Positions 5,930-6,217 of a stretch of 6,217 bases of DNA are shown piece after piece (the first letter of the stretch is position 1; every line of letters begins with the position of its first letter). The position numbers were made by a program, and so were the translations under genes. The stretch is from the NCBI GenBank assembly GCA_003167055.1, contig PMUE01000122.1:634-6850 (forward strand), in the 5' to 3' direction. A model generated the notes under the pieces. That model was not told the origin of the DNA, ran no database searches, and saw only the letters and a list, made by a program, of their open reading frames with translations. Source of the DNA: Vulcanimicrobiota bacterium. GTDB lineage: Bacteria; Vulcanimicrobiota; Vulcanimicrobiia; Vulcanimicrobiales; Vulcanimicrobiaceae.

Positions 5930-6217
5930 ATGAATCGTTTGCGCGCCATTGGGCTGGCCACCCTCGCCCTGGTCATGACGGCTGCGGCGCCCGCCGCCGC
6001 TGCGACACAGCAGATCGTCTTGGCCGGCGGCTGCTTTTGGGGCATGCAGGCCGTCTTCGAGTCGGTGCGCGGCGTGACGCATGTGGTCGCCGGCTTTTCC
6101 GGCGGCGCCGCTGACACGGCGCACTACGACATGGTCTCGACCGGCACAACCGGCCACGCGGAATCCGTCGACGTGACGTACGACCCGTCGAAGGTCTCGT
6201 TCGAGCAACTGCTCGAT
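5930..6217 (+). CDS. msrA: Exported peptide methionine sulfoxide reductase A (3' end beyond window)
   Basis: Reduces the S form of methionine sulfoxide in proteins back to methionine. The visible 96 residues start with a basic 'MNRLR', a hydrophobic stretch and 'APAAAAT', a signal peptide with a likely cut near residue 25, so the enzyme acts outside the cytoplasm. The catalytic motif is 'GGCFWG' with Cys35 as nucleophile, directly after the signal peptide; 'FSGG' (56-59) and 'TGHAESVDVTYDPSKVSFEQLL' region (74-95, with Glu78 of the active site) match the MsrA fold. The resolving cysteines, and any fused MsrB domain, would lie beyond the right edge. The usual 'YAGG' is 'FSGG', and the segment between it and 'TGHAE' has an Asp-Met pair instead of the common Val-Cys. 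The ATG at 5930 lacks a good ribosome binding site; TTG 5879 is in frame but would spoil the signal peptide. It is divergent from the unknown secreted protein. Confidence 0.93.
   Translation, partial: MNRLRAIGLATLALVMTAAAPAAAATQQIVLAGGCFWGMQAVFESVRGVTHVVAGFSGGAADTAHYDMVSTGTTGHAESVDVTYDPSKVSFEQLLD

Overview
This is a GC-rich bacterial chromosomal window holding six protein genes packed closely together; two of them (at the left and right ends) are cut by the window edge. No RNA gene, insertion sequence, CRISPR array or phage signature is visible. Signal peptides, a c-type haem motif in a sensor, and a FecR/DUF6600-type envelope protein point to a free-living bacterium with an active cell envelope. 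The style of the genes (GC-rich, FecR plus tryptophan-rich secreted proteins, several class III cyclases) would fit an uncultured soil lineage such as Eremiobacterota, but that is only a guess; no marker gene is present.

Layout. Bases 992 to 1 (minus): 5' part of a secreted FecR-domain protein with a proline/glutamine pentapeptide repeat and a DUF6600-like W/Y-rich region; no stop codon inside the window. Bases 2430 to 1111 (minus): a cytoplasmic class III adenylate cyclase with a degenerate receiver domain. Bases 2535 to 4076 (plus): a membrane class III cyclase whose extracytoplasmic sensor carries a CxxCH haem motif (Tll0287-like/DUF3365 type). Bases 4057 to 4956 (plus): psuG, pseudouridine-5'-phosphate glycosidase, overlapping the cyclase by 20 bases. 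Bases 5876 to 4953 (minus): a secreted protein of unknown function, whose stop codon interlocks with that of psuG. Bases 5930 to the right edge (plus): an exported methionine sulfoxide reductase A, cut by the window end.

How they may work together. The centre is a head-to-head pair of cyclases separated by about 104 bases, one apparently listening outside the membrane through a covalently bound haem, the other in the cytoplasm through a receiver-like domain that has lost most phosphorylation residues. Both keep the full set of catalytic residues and the Lys/Thr pair expected of adenylate cyclases, so two different inputs probably feed one cAMP pool. psuG is probably translated with the haem cyclase, an unexpected partnership of second-messenger signalling with modified-nucleoside breakdown. 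The haem sensor and the exported MsrA hint at an envelope redox theme, but that link is inference only. No cAMP receptor (CRP type), phosphodiesterase or psuK kinase lies inside the window.
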